From UBA10646 sp046296295 (lineage in GTDB: Bacteria; Bacteroidota; Bacteroidia; Chitinophagales; Chitinophagaceae), in NCBI GenBank assembly GCA_046296295.1, contig JBKBLG010000018.1, forward strand, positions 1 through 64,000: 64,000 bases of DNA, given 5' to 3'. Each line of letters starts with the position of its first letter. Positions within the stretch are counted from its first letter, which is position 1. Shown piece by piece: positions 63,005 through 64,000 of this stretch. Both the position numbers and the translations under genes were made by a program. The notes beneath the pieces were generated by a model. The model did not search any database. It saw only the letters and a list, made by a program, of their open reading frames with translations, and was not told the DNA's origin.

Positions 63005-63153
63005 ATGTAATAAAAGTTGCGGTTACATAATTATTGGTTTTGAACAATACCTTACGGTAAAAAAGGTACATCGTTGAGAAATGATTATCAGCGGTAGTCT
63101 GACTTTATGGATTCAAAGTGCTAACTTCATTCGGTAATTTTTGTTGATTTTTT

Positions 63154-64000
63154 ATGAGCAGTATGTTAACTCCAATTCCTCTTGCTCTAGCACAAGCTAA
63201 CCAAGAAGATATTCATAACTCATTAATACGTTTTCAGCGGCTACATGCAAGGCGTTTATTGGCTAGGTTGGTATCGGCATTGCCTATTCTTTTAATAATG
63301 AACTTACTATGGATGCAACAGCAATGGCCGATTGAAGTAGCACTCATGAGCATTCTTGCCATTGTTAGCATTGTTGCTGTAAAAACTGCTAACCTAAAAA
63401 CAGTATTTATTAGTAGCTTTTTAGTATCGCTTATTTTGGTAACGGTGCAATCGTTACAAACTGCTTTTTTACCAGCAAGGGCATTGCCCATACATATTAC
63501 TTGCACTGGTTTATTGTTATTAGGAATTGCTTGGAGCAGTAGCTGGCGTACACGTTATACAATGGTACTTACCTTACTAGCATGGTCGCTTACCTATTTG
63601 AGTTGCTTTTTGTGGCAAGGTGCAGCATCGGCACAATCACTTTTTGAATCTTATTACTACGGATGGTTGATTATTCTTGGTATACTCGCAATTGCATTCA
63701 GTTATAGCCAACGCCGGAAATTATTACACGATATCCATAAGAATGAAATTATAGAAGCAAGTAACAGTATGCTTTCTGAGCAGCAAGAATTATTGATGGA
63801 TCTTAAGGTTAGGGCTGCATCTATTCAGCGACATTTAGATAAGGTTTCTGAAACACGTAATACTACTTTCCAAATGTTATTACACGATTTGAATGGGTTT
63901 AATACAAGTATACAAAGTGGGGTTGATTTATTAAAAGATGATCATTTAACACCGCAACAACAACAAGTGGTTGAATTGATTGAAAAAGCCAATGAACGCT
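63154..64000 (+). CDS. Membrane sensor histidine kinase, 3' end outside window
   Basis: 282 complete residues are visible from ATG 63154 (MSSMLTPIPLALAQA) and the frame is open to the window end. About five to six membrane helices (residues about 40-190) are followed by a coiled coil (EIIEASNSMLSEQQELLMDLKVRAA) and a HisKA-like helix (MLLHDLNGFNTSIQSGVDLLKDD), where the His of HDLNGF is the probable phosphorylation site. The kinase ATPase domain should follow outside the window. Confidence 0.7.
   Translation, partial: MSSMLTPIPLALAQANQEDIHNSLIRFQRLHARRLLARLVSALPILLIMNLLWMQQQWPIEVALMSILAIVSIVAVKTANLKTVFISSFLVSLILVTVQSLQTAFLPARALPIHITCTGLLLLGIAWSSSWRTRYTMVLTLLAWSLTYLSCFLWQGAASAQSLFESYYYGWLIILGILAIAFSYSQRRKLLHDIHKNEIIEASNSMLSEQQELLMDLKVRAASIQRHLDKVSETRNTTFQMLLHDLNGFNTSIQSGVDLLKDDHLTPQQQQVVELIEKANER

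Larger units (their letters stand above)
1968..63061. repeat. Dispersed 12-14 base word CCTTRCGGYAAATG, about 45 copies
   Basis: Found by eye on both strands. Starts in CCTT orientation: 1968, 2790, 7359, 8541, 10347, 11969, 13170, 15214, 21212, 23639, 25604, 28465, 30403, 32725, 37409, 42323, 45850, 46300, 49384, 56470, 57268, 59568, 61109, 63050. Starts in reverse orientation (CATTTACCGYAAGG or the shorter core): 4750, 10525, 13041, 13328, 15945, 20672, 23670, 25508, 27843, 28341, 34152, 37750, 45784, 46281, 47763, 51619, 55264, 56447, 58606, 59407, 61229. A one-mismatch copy is at 38232. The core CCTT(A/G)CGG(T/C)AAA is constant and the final TG frequent. Flanks are unrelated, so these are not copies of a longer element. 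About 18 copies are intergenic and the rest lie in genes in several frames. Function unknown. Confidence 0.9.

Noticed and set aside
1968..63061. The iterated word as a KOPS-like chromosome-segregation signal
   Set aside because: KOPS-type signals are strongly skewed to one strand; here the two orientations are nearly equal (24 to 21).
1968..63061. The iterated word as the end of a MITE or insertion sequence
   Set aside because: Copies lack common flanks, target duplications or fixed spacing, and many lie inside intact conserved genes.

Overview
The window is chromosomal DNA of a member of the Bacteroidota, most likely Chitinophagia (Chitinophagaceae-like). Lineage markers are the gliding and type IX secretion (T9SS) genes sprA, gldF and gldG, two giant proteins with T9SS C-terminal sorting domains, a fused murF-alr gene, GLPGLI-like and LVIVD proteins, and TAnnTTTG -7 promoter boxes without Shine-Dalgarno sequences. 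No rRNA, tRNA, CRISPR array, insertion sequence or prophage was recognised.

Layout. 1-10.6 kb: the 3' part of a giant T9SS adhesin, a three-gene exosortase cassette (tiny sorted peptide, exosortase, partner membrane protein) and a second giant T9SS adhesin. 10.7-17.4 kb: lspA facing a gldF-gldG-terC-murF/alr run. 17.4-19.6 kb: a minimal iscS-iscU-iscA operon. 19.6-38.4 kb: housekeeping genes (methylmalonyl-CoA epimerase, class IV aminotransferase, Nif3-like protein with a zinc-ribbon coiled-coil partner, LhrC-type helicase, recN, fabI, comA-aroE, ruvA) mixed with secreted and TPR proteins. 38.5-45.8 kb: sprA. 45.9-52.8 kb: HIT protein, greA, hydroxyacid dehydrogenase, rsmA, a TonB-dependent receptor behind a perfect 24-bp palindromic operator, and queA. 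52.9-55.2 kb: a small accessory patch (XRE regulator, outer-membrane barrel, tandemly duplicated lipoproteins). 55.3-57.2 kb: a YgiC/YgiB-like operon. 57.7-63 kb: fumC, two tandem LD-carboxypeptidases and an ABC exporter. The window ends inside a sensor histidine kinase gene.

The most unusual signal is at the DNA level. A 12-14 base word, CCTT(A/G)CGG(T/C)AAATG, occurs about 45 times (about once per 1.4 kb), on both strands about equally, inside genes in several reading frames and between genes. Between genes it often lies next to terminators, and three times it forms inverted pairs. This is the behaviour of DNA uptake sequences (Neisseria, Pasteurellaceae) or of HIP1 in cyanobacteria. I know of no described equivalent in Bacteroidota.

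The genes fit together mostly as envelope biology: T9SS export and gliding (SprA, GldFG, two CTD cargoes), a second surface-sorting route (exosortase), lipoprotein maturation (LspA), peptidoglycan precursor synthesis and recycling (MurF-Alr, LD-carboxypeptidases), and possibly sulfonolipid precursor supply (ComA).
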